From Streptomyces mirabilis (lineage in GTDB: Bacteria; Actinomycetota; Actinomycetes; Streptomycetales; Streptomycetaceae): DNA of 64,000 nucleotides. Position 1 is the first letter of the stretch. Each line of letters opens with the position of its first letter. Shown here one piece after another: positions 62,907 through 64,000 of the stretch. Below the pieces are notes generated by a model, which was not told where the DNA came from, did no database searches, and worked only from the letters and a program-made list of their open reading frames with translations. The stretch is from positions 2,666,001 to 2,730,000 of the forward strand of contig NZ_CP074102.1 of assembly GCF_018310535.1 (NCBI RefSeq), written 5' to 3'. The position numbers and the translations under genes were made by a program.

Positions 62907-64000
62907 TCACTCGACCACGTGGCGTCCCTCGGGCCGAGCGCTGCACGATGCCCGGAAAGCGCAGTGCGTGCAGTGTTGTCCCGTGGTCGGGGAGAACCGT
63001 TCGTCGAGGACCTTCCCGGCCGCGGTGGCCAGCAGGTCGCCGACCCACTCGCCCTCCAGGGGCTCCTGGGCCTGCACCTTGGGGAGGGTCTCGCCGCCGT
63101 TCTTCTTGGCGGCACCCTGGCGCAGCTGGACGAGTTCCGCGCCGCCCGGCTCGGGGCGTACGCCGTCGAAGGTGTCGTCTACGGCCCCCTCACGGACGGC
63201 GAGCTGGTAGACGGCGAGCTGCGGGTGGTGCGCCACCTCCGCGGCGCTGGGCGCATGTTTGCCGGTCTTGAAGTCGACCACGTAGGCGCGGCCCTCGGTG
63301 TCCGTCTCGACACGGTCCATGGAGCCCCGGATGCGCACTTCGTAGTCGCCCGCCTCCAGGGTCACGTCGAAGTCGTGCTCACTGGCCACCGGCACACGTC
63401 CCGCACGGACGCCGTTGGAGTCGACGTGCCACTTCAGGAAGCGTTCGAGCGCCACGCGCGCGTGCTCCTTCTCCTGCGCGGACTTCCAGGGCGCGTCGAA
63501 GGCGAGCGCGTTCCACACGGAGTCCAGACGTTCCATGAGGACGGCGAGGTCGGCGGGGGTGCGTCCGGAGGCGACCTCGTCGGCGAGGACGTGCACGACG
63601 TTGCCGAAGCCCTGGGCGGCGGTCGCGGGCGCGTCGGCCTTGACCTCGCGGCCCAGGAACCACTGCAGGGCGCAGGTGTTGGCGAGCTGGTCGAGGGCGC
63701 TTCCGGAGAGCACGACGGGCTGGTCGCGGTCGCGCAGCGGCACCTTGCTCTCGGTCGGCTCGTACATGCCCCACCAGCGGTAGGGGTGCGCCGACGGCAC
63801 GAGGGGGCGGCCGTCCTCGTCGCCGAGGGCGGCGAGCTTGGCCAGGCGGTGGGCCGCGGCCTGCCGGAGGGCGTCCGAGACCCGCGGGTCGACCGTGGTG
63901 GCGCGCAGTTCGGCGACCAGGGCGGCGACGGACAGCGGGCGGCGGGGGCGGCCGGTGACGTCCCTGGGTTCGACGCCGAGTTCGGTGAGGAAGCGGGAGG
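62907..64000 (-). CDS. adnA: AdnA-like helicase-nuclease subunit (3' part; 5' end beyond window)
   Basis: About 364 codons are present and the frame is open to the window edge. The visible part is the C-terminal nuclease domain: GSMDRVETDTEGRAYVVDFK and TGKHAPS carry the catalytic Asp and Lys, and QLAVYQLAVREG follows. Iron-sulphur Cys appear in NTCALQWFLG and in the C-terminal CTHCAFRASCSARP, matching an AddB/AdnA-type [4Fe-4S] nuclease. The helicase part lies outside the window. It is the upstream partner of adnB. Confidence 0.9.
   Translation of the reverse strand, partial: SRFLTELGVEPRDVTGRPRRPLSVAALVAELRATTVDPRVSDALRQAAAHRLAKLAALGDEDGRPLVPSAHPYRWWGMYEPTESKVPLRDRDQPVVLSGSALDQLANTCALQWFLGREVKADAPATAAQGFGNVVHVLADEVASGRTPADLAVLMERLDSVWNALAFDAPWKSAQEKEHARVALERFLKWHVDSNGVRAGRVPVASEHDFDVTLEAGDYEVRIRGSMDRVETDTEGRAYVVDFKTGKHAPSAAEVAHHPQLAVYQLAVREGAVDDTFDGVRPEPGGAELVQLRQGAAKKNGGETLPKVQAQEPLEGEWVGDLLATAAGKVLDERFSPTTGQHCTHCAFRASCSARPEGRHVVE

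Overview
The window is chromosomal DNA from a Streptomyces. Base composition is very high in GC, and starts are often GTG with GGAGG-like ribosome binding sites. Several gene sets are Streptomyces hallmarks: the divergent dasA/dasR pair with DasR operators, the epi-isozizaene synthase/CYP170A1 pair (albaflavenone), sigR-rsrA with its 55-residue alternative N-terminus, and wblC. It reads as conserved core chromosome. I see no prophage, insertion sequence, CRISPR array or large foreign island.

Layout. 1-3.5 kb: a repeat-rich end, the N-acetylglucosamine/chitobiose-type binding protein dasA (-), three dre operators, the regulator dasR (+), and the remains of a small secreted protein that appears frameshifted. 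3.8-6.4 kb: a DUF3311/sodium-solute symporter pair and a GNAT acetyltransferase. 6.4-14.4 kb: ribonucleotide reductase nrdA-nrdB behind two NrdR-type boxes and a cobalamin riboswitch, then a sedolisin-type secreted protease, a lipoprotein and an AraC/GlxA regulator (nrdS-like). 14.4-16.9 kb: cyp170A1 and eizA, overlapping. 17-22 kb: peptide deformylase, a TPR protein, and a coupled HD/HD-GYP pair of membrane proteins. 22-28 kb: rsrA and sigR (thiol-oxidative stress), a hydrolase, an SRAP protein, an M50-like membrane peptidase, aroA and rsgA. 28-33 kb: SMR exporter, TetR regulator, hisN, a CBS protein, and catalase with its divergent Fur-family regulator. 33-40.9 kb: two identical initiator tRNA genes flanking a Sel1-repeat protein, then UPF0182, PPA1309-type and PDZ-Lon proteins. 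41-45.5 kb: moaE, an NAD-dependent epimerase-like protein, a DUF2342 metalloprotease-like protein and a NUDIX hydrolase. 45.5-49.4 kb: three AIM24-domain genes in a row, the first fused to TerD, plus a DUF45 peptidase. 49.6-64 kb: an E1/ThiF-like protein, an ABC1 kinase, a zinc-ribbon protein, wblC with a long regulatory leader, uvrD2, mycoredoxin, nudC, an M20 peptidase, adnB and the 3' part of adnA.

How the parts work together. Much of the window concerns redox, translation stress and DNA maintenance. SigR has an exact-consensus promoter of its own class in front of itself and another in front of the mycoredoxin gene. WblC (WhiB7) is a translation-stress activator with a WhiB7-type promoter, a leader ORF and an attenuator hairpin. 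From memory of the literature it also feeds into sigR. Catalase/CatR covers peroxide stress. AdnAB and UvrD2 handle DNA ends and unwinding. From memory, the block from UPF0182 to AdnAB, and the sigR-SRAP-aroA-rsgA block, are in recognisably similar order in Mycobacterium tuberculosis, which suggests an old actinobacterial neighbourhood. The least understood unit is the TerD-AIM24 / AIM24 / AIM24 operon.
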